DNA of 64,000 nt from CAZKWG01 sp964615375 (GTDB lineage Bacteria > Myxococcota_A > UBA796 > CAZKWG01): contig CAZTOW010000018.1 of assembly GCA_964615375.1 (NCBI GenBank), positions 1 through 64,000 of the forward strand. The letters run 5' to 3'. Below, one piece after another: positions 1-7,227 of this stretch. Below the pieces are notes generated by a model. That model worked only from the letters and a program-made list of their open reading frames with translations, was not told where the DNA came from and made no database searches. Made by a program: the position numbers and the translations under genes. How positions within the stretch are numbered: the first letter of the stretch is position 1; each line of letters opens with the position of its first letter.

Positions 1-55
1 ACGGACGGACGGACGGACGGACGGACGGACGGACGGACGGACGGACGGACGGACG
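1..55. repeat. (ACGG)n microsatellite
   Basis: An uninterrupted tetranucleotide array of 13.75 ACGG units fills the left edge of the window and may continue beyond it. It is followed by about 140 bases that are less GC-rich than the rest of the window and lack the local codon bias. It could be a genuine repeat or a contig-end artefact. Confidence 0.9.
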
Positions 56-65
56 TGGGAACATC

Positions 66-407
66 ATGACACCTCCTGTACGTGTGAGACATCGTGTCAC
101 AAGCCCCAGGGGACTGCAAGGCCCTCCTCGAGATAATCTATCGACTACTATACAATATGCCTGCAAGCTCACCTCCCCACAGCCTCGACTGCCTGGCGAC
201 TCACCCGATCGCCTCTCCGCCCGCCTGCACCGCAGCCGCGCCGACCGCCCGCTCCCGCCGCTCGAGCTCTCCGCCGTCGCCAGCGCCCTGACCCTGCACC
301 TGCCCGAGGGCGCCCTGGACGACCGCCCGCTGACCGCCGCCGACCTGGAGGAGGAGGCCGAGGCCCTGGCGGCGGCGGGCTTCGAGCTCCGGGTGCGGGA
401 GGGGTGA
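66..407 (+). CDS. Unidentified gene tail, possibly truncated
   Basis: The first 431 bases hold no recognisable gene. An open frame ends at a TGA at 405-407. From about base 204 to the stop nearly every codon ends in G or C, as in the real genes here, and the product ends in an acidic helix-like tail (LTAADLEEEAEALAAAGF). Upstream of about 200 the same frame loses this bias and reads through AT-richer sequence next to the ACGG repeat, so the true 5' end is not visible. I do not recognise the family. It is either the last part of a gene whose start was lost by rearrangement or misassembly, or a short gene with a start near 160-200. It runs tail-to-tail with ppk1. Confidence 0.35.
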   Translation: MTPPVRVRHRVTSPRGLQGPPRDNLSTTIQYACKLTSPQPRLPGDSPDRLSARLHRSRADRPLPPLELSAVASALTLHLPEGALDDRPLTAADLEEEAEALAAAGFELRVREG

Positions 408-431
408 GGGGACGCGGGGGGAGGGGAAGAC

Positions 432-2498
432 CTACCCCCCCAGCCGCCGCAACAGCTCCCCCTGCGCCGACCTCGCGTCCGCACCCTCCACCCCCACGCG
501 CCGCCAGCCCCCGTCCGGGCCCAGCGCCCAGCTCTGGGCGTTGTCTTGGAGGTACAGCTCCAGCTCGTCCAGCAGGCGCTCGTTCAGCGTTGGATCCAAC
601 ACAGGGAAGCAGAGCTCCACGCGCCGCATCAGGTTGCGTCCGCGCCAGTCGGCGCTGCTGCACCAGGTCACCCGCTCGCCACCGGCGTGGAAGTGGTAGA
701 CGCGGGCGTGCTCCAGGAAGCGGCCGACGATGCCGCGGACGCGGATGTTCTCGCTGACCCCGGGCACGCCGGGGCGCAGGCAGCAGATCCCGCGCACCAC
801 CAGGTCGATGGGCACGCCGGCCTGGCTGGCCCGGTACAGGGCCTGGATCAGCGAGGGCTCGGTGAGGCCGTTGACCTTGGCGATGACGCGCGAGGGCCTC
901 CCGGCGCGCGCCTCCGCGGCCTCGCGCTCGATGGCCTGCAAGAGCCCGCTGTGCAGCGTGAACGGCGACTGGAGAAGATGTCGCATGCGCGCGGGGCGCC
1001 CGAGGCCCGTGAGCTGAAGGAAGAAGGCGTGGACGTCCTCGCCAATCTCGGGGTTCGCGGTCAGCAGGCTGAGGTCGGTGTAGGTCCTGGTGTTGCGCAG
1101 GTGGTAGTTGCCCGTGCCCAGGTGGACGTAGCGGCACAGCCGCCCCTCCTCGCGCCGGACGATCAGCAGGCACTTCGCGTGGCACTTGTAGTCGACGATG
1201 CCGTAGGCCACGCTGGCGCCGGCCTCCATCAGGCGCGTGGCCAGCTTGATGTTCTCGGCCTCGTCGAAGCGCGCGCGGATCTCGACCACCGCCGTCACCG
1301 CCTTGCCCCGCTGCGCCGCCAGGATGAGCGCGTCCACCAGGGGCGAGCTGGCCCCCGTGCGGTAGAGCGTCATCTTGATGGCCAGCACCTCGGGGTCGTC
1401 GGCCGCCTGGGCGAGCAGCTCGACCACGGGGGCGAAGCTCTGGTAGGGGTGGTGCAGCAGCACGTCCCCCCGCCGCAGGCGCTCGAAGAGGTCCTCGCCC
1501 TCCGCCAGGTCCTCGGGGCGGCCCGGCTCGAAGGGCTGGTACTTCAGGTCGGGGCGGTCCACGGCCTCGCAGAGGGTGGCGAGGCGGTGCAGGTTCACCG
1601 GCCCGCCCACCCGGTAGAGATCCTCGCGGCCCAGCTCGAAGTGGTGCAGCAGCAGGTCGATGAGGTGCTCCGGGCAGTCGTCGGCCACCTCCAGCCGCAC
1701 GGCCTCGCCGAAGTTGCGCCGCGGCAGCTCCTCCTGGAGCGCGGTCAGCAGGTCGTCGGCCTCGTCCTCGTCCACCCAGAGGTCGGCGTCGCGGGTGACG
1801 CGGAACTGGTGGGCCGAGAGCACGCGCATGCCGGGGAAGAGCTGGTCCATGTGGGCGTGGATGATGCTGGAGATCATCACGAAGTCGCGCATGCCGCTGT
1901 CCGCGGCGGGGATCTCCAGCGTGCGGGGCAGGAAGCGCGGCACCTGCACCACCGCCACCCCGCTGTCCCGGGCGAAGGCGTCCTCTCCCTCCAGCAGCAC
2001 GATGAAGCACAGGCTCTTGTTCTGCACGTTGGGGAAGGGGTGGGCCGGGTCCAGCCCCACGGGCGAGAGCACGGGGAGGGCCTGCTCGAAGAAGGTCTGC
2101 TCCACCCAGGCGCGCTGGCGCTCGTCCCAGGCGGCGCGCTTGAGCAGCCGGATCCCGTGCTGCTCGAGCGCGGGCAGGATCTCCTCGTTCAAGGTCGTGT
2201 ACTGCTGGTCCACCAGGGCGTGGGCGTCCACGCTGACCGCATGCAGCGCCTCCTCGGGGGAGAGCCCGTCGGCCCGCCCGTGGGGGCCCTCGGCGAGGGC
2301 GCGGCGCAGCCCCGCCACGCGGATCTCGAAGAACTCATCGAGGTTGCTGCTGAAGATCGTGAGAAAGCGCAGGCGCTCCAGCAGCGGCACGCGGCGGTCC
2401 AGGGCCTGGTTCAGCACGCGCCGGTTGAAGGCCAGCAGCGAGAGCTCGCGGTGGATGTACCAGGCGGGGTCCTGCAGGTCGAAGGGCGCCTCGGGCAT
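432..2498 (-). CDS. ppk1: Polyphosphate kinase 1
   Basis: Reversible polyphosphate kinase that transfers the ATP gamma-phosphate to inorganic polyphosphate. The 688 residues match the usual PPK1 length. The N-terminal domain opens with HRELSLLAFNRRVL, close to the family's NRELSWLAFN motif. The catalytic core contains IKMTLYRT, the autophosphorylated His of KCHAKC at about residue 440, and LGTGNYHLRNTRTYTD. A second conserved His lies in GRFLEHARVYHF. The ATG at 2498 was chosen because it starts just before the conserved N-terminus and has a GAGGA site; the open frame continues upstream without homology. The gene is divergent from sixA across 54 bases, and a ppk2 lies at 11966, so the genome has two polyphosphate enzymes. 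Confidence 0.97.
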   Translation of the reverse strand: MPEAPFDLQDPAWYIHRELSLLAFNRRVLNQALDRRVPLLERLRFLTIFSSNLDEFFEIRVAGLRRALAEGPHGRADGLSPEEALHAVSVDAHALVDQQYTTLNEEILPALEQHGIRLLKRAAWDERQRAWVEQTFFEQALPVLSPVGLDPAHPFPNVQNKSLCFIVLLEGEDAFARDSGVAVVQVPRFLPRTLEIPAADSGMRDFVMISSIIHAHMDQLFPGMRVLSAHQFRVTRDADLWVDEDEADDLLTALQEELPRRNFGEAVRLEVADDCPEHLIDLLLHHFELGREDLYRVGGPVNLHRLATLCEAVDRPDLKYQPFEPGRPEDLAEGEDLFERLRRGDVLLHHPYQSFAPVVELLAQAADDPEVLAIKMTLYRTGASSPLVDALILAAQRGKAVTAVVEIRARFDEAENIKLATRLMEAGASVAYGIVDYKCHAKCLLIVRREEGRLCRYVHLGTGNYHLRNTRTYTDLSLLTANPEIGEDVHAFFLQLTGLGRPARMRHLLQSPFTLHSGLLQAIEREAAEARAGRPSRVIAKVNGLTEPSLIQALYRASQAGVPIDLVVRGICCLRPGVPGVSENIRVRGIVGRFLEHARVYHFHAGGERVTWCSSADWRGRNLMRRVELCFPVLDPTLNERLLDELELYLQDNAQSWALGPDGGWRRVGVEGADARSAQGELLRRLGG

Positions 2499-2552
2499 GG
2501 CTCGTCCTCGGGGAGAGAGGATAGCCTGTTCCATCCTCCTGAGGATCCGGTC

Positions 2553-3044
2553 ATGGACCTGTTGCTCATCCGACACGCGATCGCCGAAGACCCGCACCCC
2601 GATCTCCCCGACTTCGATCGCGCCGTGACCCGACGCGGGCGGAAGCGCTTCCGCGGCGTGGTGCAGGGCCTCGCCGAGCTGGGCCTGCGCCTGGATCTCG
2701 TGCTGCACAGCCCACTCCGCCGCGCCGTGCAGACCGCCGAGTACCTGACCCCCATCCTGGACGGGCGCCCGCAGGAGACCGAGCTCCTGGCCCGGCCGCC
2801 CGGGGACGAGCTGCTGGCCCTGCTGACAAAGCACGCCGACCGGCGGCTCGCCCTCGTGGGCCACGAGCCCTGGATGGGCGAGCTCACCGCCTGGCTGATC
2901 ACGGGCCGCATGAACGCGGGCGAGAACCTGCCCTTCCGCAAGGGCGGCGTCGCCTGGCTGGAGGGCGACCCCTCCCCCGGCGCCATGGCGGTCCACGCCT
3001 TCCTGCCGCCCAGCGTGCTGCGGGCGGTGGCGGCGGCGCGCTGA
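2553..3044 (+). CDS. sixA: SixA-type phosphohistidine phosphatase
   Basis: Small single-domain histidine phosphatase of 163 residues. It opens with MDLLLIRHAIAE, where the RHA motif supplies the catalytic His (residue 8), and has the second conserved His in LVGHEPWMGEL. The family dephosphorylates phosphohistidine on signalling and PTS proteins. The length and absence of other domains fit SixA better than a phosphoglycerate mutase. A GAGGA site precedes the ATG and lies inside a small inverted repeat (2533-2546, ATCCTC/GAGGAT). The divergent arrangement with ppk1 suggests a shared control region and a possible link to phosphate metabolism; that link is inference. Confidence 0.9.
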   Translation: MDLLLIRHAIAEDPHPDLPDFDRAVTRRGRKRFRGVVQGLAELGLRLDLVLHSPLRRAVQTAEYLTPILDGRPQETELLARPPGDELLALLTKHADRRLALVGHEPWMGELTAWLITGRMNAGENLPFRKGGVAWLEGDPSPGAMAVHAFLPPSVLRAVAAAR

Positions 3045-3050
3045 TCTGGT

Positions 3051-3350
3051 CTACTGCTTGGGCTGCGCGCAGACCACGCGGACCTGGACCGGGGTCCAGA
3101 TGCCGCCGGTGAACCAGTAGGCCAGCAGGCCCACCCCGCCCACCTGGGACTTGATGCGGGCCACGGGGCGATCTCCGCAGAAGTCGGAGAGGTTCACGCT
3201 GCCCGGGGAGACCAGGCCCCAGAAGAAGGTGTGCTGCCACTCGGTGTGGACGTCGCCGCGCGCGGGGGTCTCGTCGGCGGCGACGATCTTGGTGGTGTAG
3301 CAGCCCGCGGAGAGGACCAGGGCCATGGCGAGGATCATGAGTCTGTGCAT
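3051..3350 (-). CDS. Bor-like lipoprotein
   Basis: 99-residue protein with a lipoprotein signal (lipobox LSAGC, Cys at residue 17). The mature part follows the lambda Bor family pattern: HTFFWG after an acidic stretch, a CG pair in FCGDRPVARI, then YWFTGGIWTPVQVRVVC at the end. Bor of lambdoid phages is an outer membrane lipoprotein linked to serum resistance; chromosomal relatives are common in proteobacteria and their role is unclear. It converges on sixA with six bases between the stops and is divergent from mutS2. No phage genes are nearby, so it looks like a chromosomal family member. Family assignment rests on motif spacing only. Confidence 0.75.
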   Translation of the reverse strand: MHRLMILAMALVLSAGCYTTKIVAADETPARGDVHTEWQHTFFWGLVSPGSVNLSDFCGDRPVARIKSQVGGVGLLAYWFTGGIWTPVQVRVVCAQPKQ

Positions 3351-3407
3351 AGGGTACTCCTTTCAGAACCGGCCCCCATTATCACGCGCCGCGCGATAGA
3401 GGATCCT

Positions 3408-5777
3408 ATGAACCCGAGGACGCTGGAAGCGCTCGACTGGCCCCTGGTGCTGGAGGCGCTGGCCCGCCACGCCCGCACGCTCCGCGGGATGGAGGCCGCT
3501 CGGCAGCCCGACTTCGCCGACAGCGCCGACGACGTCCTCGCCCGCTACGAGGCCGTCGCCGAGGTCTGGCTGCTGGAGCGGGAGGAGCAGAAGATCCCCT
3601 GCGGGTCCGTGACCGACGTGCGGCCCGCGCTGCTGGCGGCGGCGCGCGGCGAGGTGCTGGAGGCCCCCGATCTGGTCGGCGTCGCCTCCTGCGTGCGCGC
3701 GCTGCTGGCCCTGCGCGCGGCCATCCTCGCCCGCGCGGACGAGGCCCCCCGGCTCACCACGCTGGTCGCGCCCATCCGGGTGGACCCCGAGCTCGCCGCC
3801 GGCCTGGAGCGCAGCTTCGACGCCGATGGTTCGCTCTCCAGCGCCGCCTGGCCCACGCTGGGTGAGCTCCGCCGCCGGGCCGAGCAGCTCCGCGGTCGCA
3901 TCCTGCGCACGCTGGACGAGCTCCTGCGGGAGGACGGGCTGGGCGCGGTGCTTCAGGACCGCTTCGTCACCGAGCGCGAGGGCCGCTACGTGCTGCCCGT
4001 CAAGGCCAGCCACCGCAAGGGCCTGGGCATCGTCCACGGGCGCAGCCAGAGCGGCGAGACCTTCTACGTGGAGCCTGCGGAGGTCGTCGAGCTCACCAAC
4101 GATCTGCGCGAGGTGGAGGCGGACATCGCCCGGGAGACGCGCCGCATCCTGGCCGAGCTCTCGCGCCGGGTGGCTGAGGGCGCGCCGGACATCGACGCCG
4201 GCATGGACGCCGCGCTGGACGTGGACCTGGCCGTGGCGCGGGCCAGCTTCGGGCGCGCCCTGGACGGCGTGCTGCCGCGGCTGGGGGAGGAGGGGGTGCT
4301 GCGGCTCACGGCGGCGCGCCACCCGGTCCTGGCGATCCGCGGCGTCCCTGTTGTGTCAAACGATTTTGTTTTGGACGCTCGCCGTCCGGCCGTGGTGCTG
4401 ACCGGCCCCAACACGGGCGGCAAGACGGTGGCGCTCAAGACGCTGGGCCTGGCCGCCCTCTTCGCCCGCGCCGGGCTCCCGCTGCCGGCGGGGGAGGACA
4501 GCCGGGTGGACCTGTTTGACGAGGTCTGGGCGGACATCGGCGATCGGCAGACCATCTCGGGCGACATCTCCACCTTCTCCGGCCACCTGCTGGCGATCCG
4601 CAGCGTGCTGGAGCGCGCCGGGCCACGGAGCCTGGTGCTGCTGGACGAGGTGGCGGCGGGCACCGACCCCGCCCAGGGCGCCGCGCTGGCCCGCGCCGTG
4701 CTGGAGCGCGTGGTCGATCAGGGCGCGCGGGTGGCGGTCACGACCCACTTCGGCGAGCTGAAGGCGCTGGGCTGGTCGGACGCGCGCTTCATCGTCTCTG
4801 CCATGCGCATCGACGGCGGGCGGCCCACTTACCGGGTCGAGCCCGGGGTCGCGGGGGACTCGCATGCCCTCGCCATCGCCGAGCGCCTCGGGCTCCCCGA
4901 CGACGTGCTCGCCCGCGCCCGCGCCCTGCTCAGCCCCACCTCCCGCGCGCTCTCCGACCTGCTCGTCGCGCTGGAGGGCGAGCGCGAGCACGGGCGTCGT
5001 CGCGCCGAGGCGCTCGATGAGGCCGAGGCCAGCCTGCGCGCCCGGATCCGCGCCCAGGAGGCCCGCGAGGCCGCGCTGGAGACCCGTGAGCGCGAGGTGC
5101 GCCGCCGCATGACCCAGGAATTCCAGGACCGGCTGCGCCAGCGCGAGCGCGAGCTCAAGGCCATGATCGCCGCGCTTCAGGAGAACCCCTCCCTGCGCCT
5201 GGCCGGCACCACGCTCGACGCCGTGCGCGCCGCCCAGCGCGAGACCACCCTCCCCGAGCCCCCGCCCCCTCCGCCCGAGCCCGTACAGATCGCCCCCGGC
5301 GACAAGGTGGAGCTGCGCCAGCTCGGCCAGCGCGGCGTCGTGCGCAGCGTGGACGGAGATCGCCTGGAGGTGGAGTGCGGGCGCATGATCCTGCGCGTGC
5401 GCCGCGAGGAGGTGGAGCCTGTCAAGGCCCGGGGCGCGCGGACGAAGGCCCCCGAGCCGCCACGCAAGGTGGGTCAGGCTCGCGTCACGCCCTCCGCCCC
5501 CGCCCCCGAGCGCTTCCAGACCACCCTGCGCCTGCCGTCCAACACCTGTGACCTGCGCGGCAAGCGCGTGGAGGAGGCGCTGGAGCTGGTCGATCTGTTC
5601 CTGGCGCGGCTGGTGGGACGCGGGGAACTGACCGGGTGGATCCTGCACGGTCACGGGACGGGGGCGATCAAGACCGCGGTGCGGGACTGGCTGCCGAGCT
5701 GTCCCACGGTGGCGCGGTGGCGGCCGGCGGACGCGGACGAGGGCGGGGACGCGTTTACGGTGGTGGAGGTTCGCTGA
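3408..5777 (+). CDS. mutS2: Endonuclease MutS2
   Basis: 789-residue MutS2. The N-terminal core/clamp region (MNPRTLEALDWPLVLEALARH) leads to the MutS-type ATPase with Walker A GPNTGGKT at about 333-340 and Walker B LVLLDEVAAGTDPAQG near 410. A long charged coiled-coil region (about 520-610) precedes a KOW-like segment and a C-terminal Smr nuclease domain from about residue 713 (CDLRGKRVEEAL ... LHGHGTGAIK). MutS2 acts in suppression of homologous recombination and, in some bacteria, on collided ribosomes. The start is the ATG directly before the conserved N-terminus. Its 3' end overlaps the convergent amrS by 23 bases. Confidence 0.97.
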   Translation: MNPRTLEALDWPLVLEALARHARTLRGMEAARQPDFADSADDVLARYEAVAEVWLLEREEQKIPCGSVTDVRPALLAAARGEVLEAPDLVGVASCVRALLALRAAILARADEAPRLTTLVAPIRVDPELAAGLERSFDADGSLSSAAWPTLGELRRRAEQLRGRILRTLDELLREDGLGAVLQDRFVTEREGRYVLPVKASHRKGLGIVHGRSQSGETFYVEPAEVVELTNDLREVEADIARETRRILAELSRRVAEGAPDIDAGMDAALDVDLAVARASFGRALDGVLPRLGEEGVLRLTAARHPVLAIRGVPVVSNDFVLDARRPAVVLTGPNTGGKTVALKTLGLAALFARAGLPLPAGEDSRVDLFDEVWADIGDRQTISGDISTFSGHLLAIRSVLERAGPRSLVLLDEVAAGTDPAQGAALARAVLERVVDQGARVAVTTHFGELKALGWSDARFIVSAMRIDGGRPTYRVEPGVAGDSHALAIAERLGLPDDVLARARALLSPTSRALSDLLVALEGEREHGRRRAEALDEAEASLRARIRAQEAREAALETREREVRRRMTQEFQDRLRQRERELKAMIAALQENPSLRLAGTTLDAVRAAQRETTLPEPPPPPPEPVQIAPGDKVELRQLGQRGVVRSVDGDRLEVECGRMILRVRREEVEPVKARGARTKAPEPPRKVGQARVTPSAPAPERFQTTLRLPSNTCDLRGKRVEEALELVDLFLARLVGRGELTGWILHGHGTGAIKTAVRDWLPSCPTVARWRPADADEGGDAFTVVEVR

Positions 5778-6849
5778 CACCCGCCTCCGCGAGCCGCACG
5801 CCGATGCGCCGCGGGACGCTCTCTCCAGGCCCGACCCCGAAGCGCCCTCCCAGCCGCTCGCCGCAGGTGGGGCAGCGCCCGTCGGGCCCCAGCGCCCAGG
5901 CGCGCACCGAGAGCCCGTCCCGCTCGATCAGCGCGGCCCCGCAGCCGGCGCAGGCCACGCGCTCCCCGTCGGGGACCGGGGCGCAGGGCGTGTAGACGTG
6001 GCGCAGCCCCTCGTCCAGGGCGATGCGGCGGGCCCGCGCCAGCGCGCTCAGCGGGGTGGAGGGGAGGCTCATCTTGTAGTCGGGGTAGTAGGCGGTGAAG
6101 TGCAGCGGCACCCACGCGCCCAGCCGCTCGCGGACGAAGGTGGAGAGGGCCCGCAGCTCGCGCTCCCCGTCGTTCTCCCCGGGGATGAGCAGGACCACGA
6201 CCTCCAGCCAGACGGAGCTCTCGCGGGCCAGGTGCTCGAGCGTCTCCAGCACAGGTTGGAGCTGGCCGCCGCAGACGCGCCGGTAGAAGCCCTCGTCGAA
6301 GCCCTTGAGGTCCACCGAGGCGGCGTCCATCCCAGCGAAGAACTCGGGCCGGGCCTCCGCCGAGATGTACCCGGCGGTCTTGGCCACGGCGGCCAGCCCC
6401 CGCGCGCGCGCGGCGCTCGCGACGTCCATCGCGAACTCGGCCCACATGACCGGATCGTTGAAGGTGAACGCCACCGCCTCACAGCGCAGCCGCGCCGCCG
6501 CGTCAGCGATCTGCTCCGGGCTGGCGGTGTCCAGCAGGCGCGACAGCTCGTCGGCCCGGGCGATGTCCCAGTTCTGACAGTACCGGCAGGCCAGGTTGCA
6601 GCCCACCGTGCCGAAGGCGAGGATCCGCGCCCCGGGCAGGAAGTGGTACAGAGGCGTGGACTCCATGGGGTCCAGGCAGAATCCGGACGAGCGCCCATAG
6701 TCGGTGAGCGCCATGCCCTGGTCGGTGCCCATCCGCGAGAAGCAGAAGGCGCGCTGACCCGGGCGCACCAGACAGGCGCGGGGGCAGAGGGTGCAGGCGA
6801 TCCGCTCCCCCTCCCAACGCCACCAGCGCGCCCGCGGAGCGTCGATCAG
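5755..6849 (-). CDS. amrS: AmmeMemoRadiSam system radical SAM enzyme
   Basis: Radical SAM protein of the AmrS family. The cluster motif is CNLACRYCQNWD, followed by family blocks (LDPMESTPLYHFLPG upstream, VYTPCAPVPDGERVACAGCG near the end). A second Cys motif ACTLCPRACLV lies near the N-terminus and is conserved in this family, but no ATG, GTG or TTG precedes it in frame; the first GTG (6768) would cut it off. The best start is CTG at 6849, which overlaps the TGA of the upstream small gene as CTGA and gives 364 residues, a normal length. The partner proteins AMMECR1 and MEMO are not in this window. The physiological reaction of the family is not settled. Confidence 0.88.
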   Translation of the reverse strand: MIDAPRARWWRWEGERIACTLCPRACLVRPGQRAFCFSRMGTDQGMALTDYGRSSGFCLDPMESTPLYHFLPGARILAFGTVGCNLACRYCQNWDIARADELSRLLDTASPEQIADAAARLRCEAVAFTFNDPVMWAEFAMDVASAARARGLAAVAKTAGYISAEARPEFFAGMDAASVDLKGFDEGFYRRVCGGQLQPVLETLEHLARESSVWLEVVVLLIPGENDGERELRALSTFVRERLGAWVPLHFTAYYPDYKMSLPSTPLSALARARRIALDEGLRHVYTPCAPVPDGERVACAGCGAALIERDGLSVRAWALGPDGRCPTCGERLGGRFGVGPGESVPRRIGVRLAEAGVSEPPPP

Positions 6850-7094
6850 CAGGACTCCAGCGCGTCCAGGGAGGTGAATTCGTCGCCCGCCTTGGGCCCG
6901 CGCCCCATGTCGGAGGAGCGCTTGTTGGCGAACATCTGGACCGCCTCGCCGCCGCTGGAGGCGATGGGGTCGGAGAGGCCAAGGTCCGGCTCGGCCAGCG
7001 GATCCGCCATCTCGGCGGCGGCGACGGCGCGCTCGGCGCTCTCCAGCTCAGCGGTCTGCTGCGTATCCTGATGATCGAGGCTCAGATCGGGCAT
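6846..7094 (-). CDS. Small acidic protein of unknown function
   Basis: 82-residue protein with no signal peptide or membrane segment and no family I recognise. It is rich in Ala, Asp, Glu and Ser, and contains a short basic patch (FANKRSSDMGRGPKAG). The ATG at 7094 was chosen over an upstream in-frame start because GTGGAG lies six bases before it. The stop overlaps the putative CTG start of amrS (CTGA), so the two are probably translated together. It might be an accessory or substrate of the radical SAM enzyme, but that rests only on the overlap. Confidence 0.6.
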   Translation of the reverse strand: MPDLSLDHQDTQQTAELESAERAVAAAEMADPLAEPDLGLSDPIASSGGEAVQMFANKRSSDMGRGPKAGDEFTSLDALESC

Positions 7095-7227
7095 GGGGGC
7101 TCCACGGTGCGGGGGGTGAACACATGTACGGATGTTCGGATGAGGATAGGGCTGGGTCGGGCCGAATGTCAATCCTCCGCCCGGCCCGCGAGAGCCTCCC
7201 GCTCTTCCACCTGATGAAGCTCGATTT

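Noticed and set aside
1..55. CRISPR or origin iterons
   Set aside because: A four-base unit without spacers or neighbouring cas, dnaA or rep genes is a simple microsatellite.
169..2010. Alternative minus-strand frame overlapping ppk1
   Set aside because: Arg/Pro/Gly-rich shadow of ppk1 without motifs.
3051..3350. Prophage remnant because of the Bor-like protein
   Set aside because: No integrase, tail or lysis genes nearby, and base composition matches the chromosome.
7160..7206. Terminator hairpins downstream of the PNGase F-like gene
   Set aside because: CGGGCC/GGCCCG and AAGAGC/GCTCTC inverted repeats exist, but neither is followed by a U-run, so they were not called.
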